Shown here: piece after piece, positions 55,250-64,000 of the stretch
Numbering within the stretch: the stretch's first letter is position 1
Layout: the number at the start of each line of letters is the position of its first letter
Origin: Bos javanicus
Lineage: Eukaryota; Chordata; Mammalia; Artiodactyla; Bovidae
Reading direction: 5' to 3'
NCBI RefSeq assembly: GCF_032452875.1
Contig: NC_083869.1
Coordinates: forward strand, 119,480,001 to 119,544,000
DNA length: 64,000 nt
The notes under the pieces: generated by a model
What the model saw: only the letters and a program-made list of their open reading frames with translations
Told to the model about the DNA's origin: nothing
The model's database searches: none
Made by a program: the position numbers and the translations under genes

Positions 55250-55500
55250 AGGCAGAGATTATATACAACGGAGTCATTTAAGACCTGCCTCTGCTGCTAA
55301 GTTCTGGGCCTTGGGTGAGTGCGTGACCCTTCTGAGCCTCAGTTTTCCCATCTGTAAAATGGGCTTCCATTTTTTACAATGACATCTGTAAAATGTCATT
55401 GTAAAAAATGACATTCTCTACCTTGCAGGTGGATGTGAGGATACACAACTCGGTGGAGACCTGGTGTGGGGCCTGGCGCACAGTGAGTGGAAGCTGGCTC
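55250..55500 (+). mobile_element. MIR SINE carrying an 18-bp inverted duplication
   Basis: Forward MIR: cctctgctgctaagttctgg, gccttgggtgagtgcgtgac, ccttctgagcctcagttttc, ccatctgtaaaatgggcttc, and further right tgtgaggatacacaactcgg and gcctggcgcacagtgagtgg. Within it, arms cattttttacaatgacat (55368-55385) and atgtcattgtaaaaaatg (55393-55410) are perfect reverse complements around a 7-base loop. Confidence 0.75.
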
Positions 55501-56851
55501 CTGATCCTGTGGTGATTCCTGGGTGCTGACCCCTTTCCTGACTGAGCCCCTGGACAAGGTTTGGACCCCAGCAGAGAACCCCTCAGTACGTGCTCACTAA
55601 ACCCTGGGACCTGCCCAGGATGGGGCAGCCTGGGGACGCTGCACCTGTGCCATCAGCAAACTGCGTGTGTCAGGGAGAGCCTGGCAAGACACCAGGCCAT
55701 GTTTTTCAAGTGGTTGGTTTCTCCGGGATGCAGGGCTGGGCTCTCAACCCGGGTTTTTCCTCCTTGTTCAGGAGGGAGGGCTCGGCTGGCTCCCGCCTTC
55801 TACTCCTCCCCACCCCCTTCCCAGTTGTCCACCATAATTAGTCTCTCTGTGGCTCGGGTATCTGCACCTCCTCTCCACCCCCAGACTCAGGCTCGCCCAG
55901 GGAGAGGGTCCACCCGCCCTCAGGGGCATTGCTGCCCTCATGCAGGCAGATGGGGAGCCCTGGCCAAGCCTATGGCAGAGGTGGGCATTCCTGCCCTCGC
56001 CCTCAGCCTGGCCCCTTGCTCAGTGGTCAGCCGTGCGTGGGGCTCGGCAGGGCCCAGGAGGCTACTCTGGTCATTAACGGCCGGCCTCACTCCAAGTGAA
56101 TTAGCTGGTCCTCAGGGAGTGAGCGCTGAGGCCTGCAGGCTCCTGGCACCGGCCAGTGATTCATTCAACATAGAGGCCAGCAGCATCCCTGCCCCCAGCC
56201 CAGCGGCCTGACTGGGGGCCGGAGCACAGGGCTGGTACCCAGAGCAGCCAAGGCTGCCTGTCCATCTGCCCCTGTCATCCTGTTCATTGGGCTGCTCCCC
56301 GCTGGCTCCGTGGCGCTTGCCTCCATCCACCAGCCCCTCCCACACACAGGCCTGGTGGCCTTGGACCTGCGCCCAGCTTCCGCCAACCTGGCCTGCCCCA
56401 CCAGGCTCTGTCTCCTGCTCCCTTTGTCCCCTGGGTACCTTGAGTGACCGGAGGGAGGCCCCCTCATCCTTTTCCCTCCTCCCTCTGTGCCTTCCTGACC
56501 CCCTTCAACCGAAGCCCTGGGATCCACTTAACTGGTCTTGATGAAAAACAGAAGCTCAGTCTATGCATAGGAGGTTCCTGGTAGCTAGCTGCCTGGGACC
56601 AGTTCCTGCCAGGGGCCCTCAGGCCAGGCACCCCCCTGCCCTTCTTAGAACTAAGGTGGGTGGGGAAGACACAACCTTGGTCTCTGCCATAGAAGCCCTC
56701 AGGAGCCCACACGCGTCCTCTTGATGACCACCCTCCGCACTTTCATTTACTCAGCAGGAGCCAGGTGTTAAGAGGCCGGTGCTGCTGAATGAATGAGTGG
56801 ATGCCCTCCCCACACAGAAGCAACTTCTCTTCATCAACACTTGTGACTCAC
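55501..56851. other. Unique sequence between MIR and the candidate exon
   Basis: No repeat named. 55830-55850 (ccaccataattagtc) and 56060-56110 (tggtcattaacggcc, gtgaattagctgg) contain TAAT homeodomain-type words in a block free of repeats, a possible conserved noncoding element. Frames up to 216 codons lack domains. Confidence 0.4.
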
Positions 56852-57035
56852 ATCTTGTCAAATCTCTCCAGCTTGAAAACCTTCTTCCTGCAGCTGCCGA
56901 TTGGAGAGCGTCCACATTTCATGGCCAGAGACCTGAATTCCGGGGCCAGCCAGTTGTCCAGGAGCTGGATGATCACTCCTTTGAGCCAGCCGTTCCCCGT
57001 GGTCATGCGGGGCTTGCCGTCCCCCCAGGCTGGCT
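56852..57035 (-). CDS. Candidate internal coding exon, unidentified gene
   Basis: On the minus strand, acceptor ctaatcctcag ends just before 57035 and donor GTGAGT begins at 56851 (plus actcac at 56846-56851). The 184-nt exon reads 60 codons in one frame, flanked by 2 nt of split codon at each end. Third positions are mostly G or C, and the peptide is not low-complexity: PAWGDGKPRMTTGNGW, then LKGVIIQLLDNWLAPEF, then RSLAMKCGRSPIGSCRKK, then VFKLERFDK. Two cysteines and a basic CRKK patch are visible. The acceptor's pyrimidine tract is short (tctaatcctc) but usable. I do not recognise the family, and no partner exon was found in the window, so the gene's reading is local only. The opposite strand's frames over the same bases are less protein-like. 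Confidence 0.55.
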
Positions 57036-57234
57036 CTGAGGATTAGACGCATTTTATCTTGTGCAGGGAACACAGGGCATCGAGATACCACCCAAAGACA
57101 GCCACCGCGGACTCACTCCAAGTGTTCTTCCTGGGGGGCTCCCTAGCACATATGTGGGCAATTTCCCCTGTATTGTTCTATAATCCTTGATGGTTGCTCT
57201 ATAATTGCTCTCAAATGGTTTAATCATAATAAAT
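57036..57234. other. Presumed intron sequence upstream of the candidate exon
   Basis: Short single-copy-looking DNA, AT-rich at 57170-57235. No feature beyond the exon's acceptor at its left edge. Confidence 0.4.
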
Positions 57235-57370
57235 AGCATCTGCAGAGCAGTTTACAAACTCTAACTCTTCCTGCACCCCCCCCCCACCTTTACAAAAAGA
57301 AACAGGCTCAGAGAAGTTAATGAACTTCTCTAAGACCTCACAGTGAGCAAGAAGGCAGAGCTCACTCCTC
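57235..57370 (-). mobile_element. MIR SINE fragment
   Basis: Reverse MIR: agagcagtttacaaactcta, actcttcctgcacccccccc, aaacaggctcagagaagtta, cttctctaagacctcacagt. It contains a C-run at 57277-57288. Confidence 0.55.
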
Positions 57371-57954
57371 CCCAGGCTGTGGCGCTGGCAGTCCCCAGGC
57401 CACTGTGTCCTCAGGTCACTGTATCCCCAGTTCTGGGCAGGGGCGGGAGGCACAGGGAGCCTGGCAGAAGACATGGAGGCTGTCTGAGATCTGACCGCTG
57501 GTGGGGAGGGGGCATTTCACCAGGTGTGAGGGTGTCCAGGCAGGATTGTATGCTCACCTGTGGGTGCAGGTAGGCGTTTAGGCTAAGACCAGGTGACCCC
57601 CAAAGGGGGCTTATTTAGGGGTCATACCTCCCAGAGTGAGATGTGGAACCAACTTAGTGTCACAAACCCTTTCTGTTCTTAGGTTTAGGTGACTCAGAAA
57701 CTTCTAGAAAAAGACTGGGCCAAATGAAATGCTTCCATTGCTTCCAGTCTCACCCAGATAGACTCTTTTATTAGCTGTTTGTTTGATTTGCTTGTGTGCT
57801 GTTGTTTTGGTCAGAAAACAGGCCCGAGGGAGGTACATGGACTGTGCCCATGAGCAAAGAGAGGTGAGAATGGAAGGTGGCGACAGCAAAGCAGAGCCCG
57901 TGTGAAGGGGATGCGGCAGGGAGGAGCGATCAGCAGGGGAGGCCCCCAATCCAC
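57371..57954. other. Unique sequence
   Basis: Nothing recognised. AT-rich at 57720-57800. Confidence 0.35.
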
Positions 57955-58100
57955 CCAGAGCAGCCTCCTCATCTTTGAGTCCAGTTCGGAAGATGCCTCC
58001 TCTGGGAAGCCCTCCCTGACTGCTCAGCAGAACTTGTCTGCTCTCTCCCCGGGTTCTCCCTGTTGTGGCCCTTGTTACACTCATTGTATACTTTCCAGAC
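57955..58100 (+). mobile_element. L2 LINE 3' fragment
   Basis: gcctcctctgggaagccctc, cctgactgctcagcagaact, cttgttacactcattgtata match the forward L2 3' region (consensus words such as ctcagagaagccttccctga). Confidence 0.65.
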
Positions 58101-58912
58101 TGTGCCTGCCTCCCTCAGTGGGCGGTGACCAGGGAGGGAGCCTGTGTGTGGATGCTAACACTTGGGAATGCTTGAAAATACAGAGAAATACAAAGGAAAC
58201 TAAAGCAAACACCTGTGTACCTGCAGAGAGCGGCTCTGTGCGCCAACCCCTAGATGGGAGGGGCGCCAACATGACTGCAAACATGGCAAGCACGCGCTCA
58301 TATTCGCGCATGCGTGAACACACATGTCTGGCTCACAGTAACGAAACCTGTTGCCAGACATGGCTATATGTTCACAGTTGCACTTCCAAGGCACGTGCAC
58401 ACCCATAATCAGGAGGTGGGAGGACTGGAATGGGGCCTGGTCCAGAGAAGGAAGCTGGGCCAAGGCCAGGGGTGTGGCTGCTGCACGCCGGCCGTGTGCC
58501 TGTCCGCCAAGGGTGTCCAGGCCAGCACCAGGCCTGCCCCCAGCTGTCACTTTCACTGTGTGCTTCTGTCCTGATTGGCAAGGCCGCCCCATCAATGGAG
58601 AGCCCACAAGGAAGCCACCAGGGTTGGGGCTCCCTGACCCTATTTCTGGGCTTTCAGGCTGCGACACTTCCTGGCCTTTCCTGCTGGCCCCTGTGGCTCC
58701 TGGATGACGTACACACGGGCACAGCCACTGTGGACAGATGAGGACTGAGGTCCCCTGGGAGGTGGATCCGTGGGCAGGGATCAGAGCCTTCAGGGTGGAG
58801 CTGGGTCACCTTGGGGCTAATACCACCAACCACACCGCCCCAGTGCCTTGAAAGGCAACCATCGTGAGCTGTGTGTGCGGAGAAGAGAAATTACCACCAA
58901 GTAATAATAAAG
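58101..58912. other. Unique sequence
   Basis: No named repeat or exon. Frames at 58200-58741 overlap on both strands without domains. Confidence 0.4.
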
Positions 58913-59141
58913 GGGCTTCCCTGGTGGCTTGGCTGGGAAAGAATGCGCCTGCCAATGCAAGAGACTCCAGAGATGCGAGTTTCATCCCTGGGTCAGGAAG
59001 ATCCCCTGGAGAAGAAAATGGCAATCCTGTCCAGGATTCTTGCCTGGAAAATTCCTGGCAAGGAATTTTGAGGAGAGGAGCCTGGCGGGCTACAGTCCAC
59101 AGGGTCACAAAGTGTTGGACATGACTGAGCACACACACAAC
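58913..59141 (+). mobile_element. Bov-tA SINE
   Basis: ggcttccctggtggcttggc, gcgagtttcatccctgggtc, ggaagatcccctggagaaga, ggatt-cttgcctggaaaat, gcgggctacagtccacaggg, tggacatgactgagcacaca. It has a local duplication (attcctggcaaggaattttg) in the body. Confidence 0.94.
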
Positions 59142-60164
59142 AAGCTCTAAGTTGTAGGCTGCTTTCCTATTCAGATGTGAACAAAATGACTGCTGCCCAG
59201 TGTCCTGCAAGAGCTCCAGTCTCCCTCCCCGTATTCCATAATCACTTCAGTTCTCTCCATCTGACCCTAGCTCAGCTCTAGGCCTGCACGGGCACATCTG
59301 GGGCTTCAAAACTCAGCTGGACTCAAAGGCTCTGAGCCTCAGACGGCAGCTTGGAATTTGAAGAGGGTCCCCATTGCACTGGAAACTTGTGAGCCCCTTG
59401 GGAGCCTGTGGCCTTCCCCAGGAAGCCAGTTCAGGGAATGAAGGGGCGCTAGGCTGGGTAGTGGCTCTTTCCAACACGCTGCGGGGTCCCCTGAGGGACC
59501 AGCTGGGGTTCAGCCGGGGAGACACCCAGGTTGACAAGTCCCAAGAAAGAGGTGGAGAGGCAGTCGGTGGCCCCCGTGTTCTGCCCTCCTGGGGCTTGTT
59601 CCTGGGAGGGTTGGACCACACCTTCTTGTCCTGAGCAGTGTGCCAGCACTCAGGCCATCCGTTCCCTGTTGAGGACAGAGCCAAAGCTGAACTATCTGGT
59701 GGAAGCACCATAGAGGGGGCCATAGAGAGCAGAGGCAGATTTTTCAATCATCCTTAATGCAGTGGATTTTACCATTTCTTGGAAAGTCCCCACAAAGTCA
59801 AGAGAATGATAACAGGGAAATGGAGTGGGGTGGGAGGGAAATGTGAGGGAGGGGCAGAATCACTCAGCTGCTTGGGGGCAGGTGAGGGATTCTGGAAAGG
59901 GCTGGGAAAGTAGGTAGGGGGTGGCCACTTACGGAGCCAGGGCAGGAGTCCGGGGAGACTGGTGGTGGATGGCTCAGGTGGCGTGGAATGACCGGTGTCC
60001 ACCCTGCCAGTTCCCTCCGGGGGCCTCCATTTCCTCTCCTGTAAAATGGGGCACCTACCTGGATTGGCCTGAGGCTTAAACAGCATATAACCTGCGAGGA
60101 AGTGCTTTGGTATAAAGGGCTGCAGTCTTTTTACCACGATAATTAATTTAGGCCTTAGTTCTAA
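59142..60164. other. Unique sequence
   Basis: 59313-59747 and 59769-60191 give minus-strand frames of about 140 codons without domains. 60020-60110 (ccatttcctctcctgtaaaa, tggggcacctacctggattg) is a forward MIR trace. No exon supported. Confidence 0.4.
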
Positions 60165-60560
60165 AGCAGTGGTCCCCAATGTTTTTAGCACCAGGGACCA
60201 ATTTTGTGGGCCTTCCCTGCTGGCTCAGAGGTAAAGAATCTGCCTGCCAATGCAGGAGACTACCGGTTCGATCCCTGGTCTGGGAAGATCCTCTGGAGAA
60301 GGAAATGGCAACCCGCTCCAGTATTCTTGCCTGGGAAATCCCATGGACAGAGGAGCCTGGCGGGATACAGTCCATGGAGTTGCAAAAGAGCGACTGAACA
60401 ACAACCGATTTCGTGGAAGACAATTTTTCTATGGACCGGGATGGTTTCGAGATGATTCCGGTGCATTACATTTATTGGGCACTTTTATTTCCAATCTAAT
60501 GCCGCTGCTGGTCTGACAGGAAGTAAACTGGTACAAGGCCCGGAGGTCAGGGACCCGTGT
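60165..60560 (+). mobile_element. Old interspersed repeat split by Bov-tA
   Basis: Left: ggtccccaatgtttttagca, ccagggaccaattttgtggg; right after the SINE: tttcgtggaagacaattttt, ctatggaccgggatggtttc, ccaatctaatgccgctgctg, gtctgacaggaagtaaactg. Together they form a widespread mammalian repeat I recognise by its ggtccccaa and ctaatgccgctgctgatctg words but cannot name with confidence. Confidence 0.55.
60210..60402 (+). mobile_element. Bov-tA SINE
   Basis: gccttccctgctggctcaga, ggttcgatccctggtctggg, ggcaacccgctccagtattc, cccatggacagaggagcctg, agcgactgaacaac. Flanks accaattttgtgg (60197-60209) and accgatttcgtgg (60403-60415) are a target duplication with two mismatches. Confidence 0.95.
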
Positions 60561-60815
60561 CCTGAAGTTCATAGAAATACCAAAAGGCCAACAGGAAAAA
60601 AAAAATGACTGAAGAGGTTGGGTTAAGGGAAAACAAGGTAGGAAGTAAGAGGGGATAGGGTTGATCTCATCCACCTCAGCGTGATCTGGAACTGGAGAGT
60701 GCCCTCAAGGTGGGTGCTGGGCCTCTGGCAGCCCAGACAGGGAGGGAAATGTGCTTAGTTACAAGACACAGAGGGTCTATAAAGAAAAACTAAAGCAAGT
60801 TATTTGGAAGAAGTC

Positions 60816-60925
60816 TTTTTTTTTTGACCGCCCCATGTGGTAGGCAGAACCTCAGTTCCCTGACCAGGGATCGAACCTGGGCAGTGAAAGCGTGGAGTCC
60901 TAACTACCGGACTACCAGGGAATTC
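60816..60925 (-). mobile_element. tRNA-Glu-derived SINE (CHR-2/SINE2 type)
   Basis: Reverse short SINE: T-run, gaccgccccatgtggtaggc, cagttccctgaccagggatc, gaacctgggcagtgaaagcg, ctaccagggaattccc. Confidence 0.9.
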
Positions 60926-60944
60926 CCCAGGAGATGTCTCAGGA

Positions 60945-61060
60945 GGGTGTTATTTATTCCCATTTTACAGGTGAGAAAACTGAAACTTATGGAGGTTTCA
61001 CCTTGCCCAAGGATTCACATGCTAAGCCACAGAGGCAGGCAAAGAACCCTGCTCTGATGG
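60945..61060 (-). mobile_element. MIR SINE fragment
   Basis: Reverse MIR: ttattcccattttacaggtg, agaaaactgaaacttatgga, accttgcccaaggattcaca. Confidence 0.6.
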
Positions 61061-61639
61061 GCTCCTGCCCCCACTCACCCTCAACAGGAGGACAGCAGGG
61101 GGACCTGGAGTTTGTGCTTCTAATCACCAGGCTACACTGCCCTGCTGGTGTGGGGGCCTGAAAGGAATTTGTCCTGTGGGTCACTATAAAGGAACATTGG
61201 GCAACGTTGGGCTTCCACAGCCCGGAGCAAGGCCACAGTCAATGGTAGCCTGGAGAAATGTTCAAGGTGTTGTTGCCAACTGTCTACTGATGTCACGAAA
61301 AAGCTCAATGCAACAGCCCGGGAGTATTTAGTTTTCAGTAGGCTAACTTAGGTGAGTCCTTGGCCACAAACAGTTGCAAAATGCTGTTCTTCCGGGTCAT
61401 AATATCCTGCCAGAAGGAATCCTGCCTCGCAACCAGAAATCACCCACCTGGGGAGAATTCTCTGCTCCTTCTGCAACCTGAAAGGCATCTATCTACTGGA
61501 GGACGAGCCCCTCAGCTGGTGAAAATAAACTCCTTACCAATCGACAGAGGAAAGTCCAAGACCCTGTCCGTGCCTTTGGAGGGGGTAGGGGTGGGCACAG
61601 GCTGGTGGGGGCAGGATTGCTTGTGACCAGCAGCTTTTC
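61061..61639. other. Unique sequence
   Basis: Single-copy-looking, no exon supported. 61360-61626 gives an 88-codon plus frame of no recognised family. Confidence 0.4.
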
Positions 61640-61737
61640 CCTTTGAAAGCAGGAGCTACACCTGGTTTAAAACCCAGCTCTGCCAGGTACCCTGGGCAAC
61701 ATCCACCCACTCTGTGCCTCTGTTTCCTCTCTCGTAT
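61640..61737 (+). mobile_element. MIR SINE, broken by BovB
   Basis: Forward MIR: gctacacctggtttaaaacc, cagctctgccaggtaccctg, cactctgtgcctctgtttcc, tctctcgta. BovB interrupts it at 61738. Confidence 0.6.
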
Positions 61738-62004
61738 TGTTGTTCAGTTGCTCAGTTGTGTCAGACTCTTTGTAGCCCCACAGACTGCAGCATGCCAGGC
61801 TTCCCTGTCCATCACGATCTCCCAGAGTTTGCTCAAACTCATGTCCATTGAGTCGGTGATACCATCCATCTCGTCCTCTGTTGTCCCCTTTTCCTCCAGC
61901 CTTCAGTCTTTCCCAGCATCAGGGTCTTTTCCAGTGAGTCAGCTCTTTGCATCAGGTGGCCAAAGTATCAGGCTTCGGCTTCAGCATCAGTCCTTCCAGT
62001 GAAT
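61738..62004 (-). mobile_element. BovB (RTE LINE) 3' end
   Basis: Reverse BovB: (ttg)n, ttcagttgctcagttgtgtc, gactgcagcatgccaggctt, ctcatgtccattgagtcggt, gcatcagggtcttttccagt, cttcggcttcagcatcagtc. 5'-truncated; its frame is interrupted. Confidence 0.9.
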
Positions 62005-63224
62005 GGCACAGGGTTGACTCCCATGAGTGTGGGTAGCTCACCACCTAGCACTGAATGGGTTAACGTGGGTCTGGAGTCCAGAGTCATGACTGACCCAGAC
62101 TTTGTTCAGTAAACAGGAGCTGCCTGTCTCACCGCCCACTCTACTGCTTACACCGTGTAGCTCTGTCCCTTGCTGTGCCCCTGCTGGGGCAAGTGTTCAG
62201 GGTTCTAGCCCGGTAGCCAGGCCCCACTTGTGGAAGGGCACGTTTGGAACGTCTCTGCTTGTTTGGGGCAAGGCGGCTTTCAGAGGCACCCTCTCCCCTC
62301 TGACCCTCCTGCCTCACCCTCGTGTTCATGTGCCTACCTGGCTGGTTTCCCTGGTGGAGCTGCCCAGTCTCCCTCGCCTTTGCTCTCTCCCTTACTTCTT
62401 TCCCTGACCTTAGCCTCTTGCCAAGCCTGATTTGCTCCAGGAAGCACCTCTGCCCTGGGCCTTTGAGTTTTCAGAGCCAGCCTCTGCCAGGGCCCCCACT
62501 GCTCATTGAGAGGGAGGGTGGGTGGCACGGAGCCCTGGCAGCTGGGGCCAAGGGGTTCTCTTCCTGGCTAGGGGCTACTCTGCTGGCAAATCAGTTTCCT
62601 GCTCTGGATCCCAGCAACCCCACCTGTAAAAAGAGGCTCTTTCCCATTCTCCCCATCTGCAGAGGTGCTGCCGTAACTGTCGGAAGCACGTTCAGGTTTT
62701 CTCTTCTCTGGCACGGAGCTGGTGTTCACACCTGGGATCAGGGCTGGCTCGGTGGAACGTCAGGCCCAATGGCAATTGATTCAGAGAAATAGAATGGTCA
62801 CTTCTTGATAAAGTGTAGCCAGATGTGCAGAACACAGGGCCACGCCGAATGGGGGGATACAACCAGACCTGCCCCTGCCAGCCCCAGCCTGCACGTATGC
62901 CCAGAGATCCCCTCTCATTTCAGCCCAGATGATGGGAACCAGGTGGGGAGGATAAAGAAATTTGCTTAGAACCAGCGTCACTCAAGCCTAGGCACTCCTC
63001 GTCCTAGGCATCCTCCAGTCCCTGGCATGCCCCAACTCCTACCAGTGGCTCCATGAGGAAGAGAGGTAGGACTGAAGCGAGGAATCATGGAGGACCCCAA
63101 CCACTGCCAGGTGCCAGGCTTGCATGAAGCTGAAAGCTTCCAGTAACCAGGAGCTGGGGTTCTCAGCTATGGATGTTTCTTAACGCTGGTCCTTGCCTGC
63201 TTTGAGAGCCATTTCAATTCAAGT
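62005..63224. other. Unique sequence
   Basis: Frames of 66-156 codons at 62102-62792 have no domains and overlap on both strands. Nothing repeat-like recognised. Confidence 0.4.
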
Positions 63225-63438
63225 GGGGCTTCCCAGGTGGCACTAGTGGTAAAGAACCTACCTGCCAACGCAAGAGACATGGGTTCAACCCCTGGCTCAG
63301 GAAGATCCCCTGAGGCGGGCATGGCAACCCACTCCAGTGTTCTCGCCTGGAGAATCCCATGGACAGAGGAGCCTGGCAGGCTACAGTTCACAGGGTCGCA
63401 AAGAGTCAGACACGACTGAGCAACTAACGCTCGACACT
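63225..63438 (+). mobile_element. Bov-tA SINE
   Basis: ggggcttcccaggtggcact, agtggtaaagaacctacctg, gggttcaacccctggctcag, ggcaacccactccagtgttc, cccatggacagaggagcctg, agagtcagacacgactgagc. Confidence 0.95.
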
Positions 63439-64000
63439 CATTTCATGCAGGCTCACTTATTAACATTAATCATTAATTTCTGATTTCCCTTTTATCTTTT
63501 CTACAGGTATTCAGAACACATTTTACTTCCATCATGGCTGCCCCTTGTTTAATTATAGTGGTGACTTTGAATAACATTCTGGAATACATTTTATCGTCCT
63601 AAAAGTCTTCATTGAGGAAACCTCCAACCTATCACATATGGCCCAAGAGGAGACTGGTTACTCCCTCAGTGATAGGTACTTTGCAGGGGGCGGAGGTGGG
63701 GGGTGGGTCTCAACACTGTCTTGGCCAAGGACTTTGATGCGGCCCCGTGAACGACTCAGGATGGAGGGGTACTGACAGCCGTGCTGTTCCCTCCCTGGAA
63801 CCTGGGCTATGTTCTTCCCTCCACTTAGCGATTGGGAAAACCGAGGCCTTGCCAGCAGCCAGGTGGATGGGGAGGTGTCTAGCCCACGCTTTCAAAGTAA
63901 CACTCTTGAAGCACCTAAGTGGCAAGAGAGACTGGCCTGTCCTGGAGAAAGCTGCCAAGAGCCAGTACACAGTCACAATTCTAGGCTTGGCCACAACACT
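63439..64000. other. Unique sequence to the window end
   Basis: AT-rich at 63440-63620 and GC-richer after 63680 (ggggcggaggtggggggtgg). The 94-codon minus frame at 63710-63994 is unrecognised. No gene called. Confidence 0.35.

Overview
This window is vertebrate nuclear DNA from a bovid ruminant (cattle or a close relative; sheep, goat and buffalo cannot be separated by eye). The diagnosis comes from its interspersed repeats. There are many Bov-tA and Bov-A2 SINEs, tRNA-Glu-derived ruminant SINEs of the CHR/SINE2 type, and four 5'-truncated pieces of the RTE-type LINE BovB whose 3' ends match the Bov-A module of the SINEs. These lie over older mammalian layers (MIR, L2, L1, MER5A-like DNA elements, LTR-like pieces). 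There is no bacterial, plasmid or phage content, no operon, no CRISPR array and no complete protein-coding gene. Almost every long open frame is either a repeat translated through, or a stop-poor CpG island.

Layout. A strong CpG island sits at about 1.44-2.60 kb, with a perfect 10-bp-stem hairpin 260 bp before it. From 3.4 to 14 kb the sequence is repeat-rich: an inverted Bov-tA pair, a BovB insertion with a 15-bp target duplication, and an L1 3' end broken by three later SINEs. A 1.14-kb compound minisatellite of CA/TC-rich units lies at 15.4-16.5 kb and shows a higher-order repeat pattern. From 16.5 to 33 kb there is unique sequence with scattered SINEs, two more BovB pieces (one keeping a 173-codon open frame) and an MER5A-like element split by BovB. 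A second, promoter-like CpG island lies at 33.67-34.40 kb, preceded by a perfect 23-bp tandem duplication and containing a good splice donor. From 34.4 to 48 kb the DNA is GC-richer with fewer SINEs and includes a third CpG island at 37.8-38.35 kb. A fourth island at 48.5-49.27 kb carries two CCAAT boxes, GC boxes and a 22-bp tandem duplication. L2 and MIR remnants dominate 50-58 kb. A small CpG-rich patch lies at 54.6-54.9 kb, and a convincing internal coding exon on the minus strand at 56,852-57,035. The window ends with further SINEs and a fourth BovB piece.

How it fits together: the simplest reading is an intergenic or intronic stretch of a GC-rich mammalian region. Several CpG islands mark promoters or 5' ends of transcripts whose exons I cannot trace, and at least one minus-strand protein-coding gene probably passes through the right end. 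The regions most worth follow-up are the 57-kb exon, the 34-kb and 49-kb islands, the 15.4-kb higher-order minisatellite and the palindrome at 55.4 kb.
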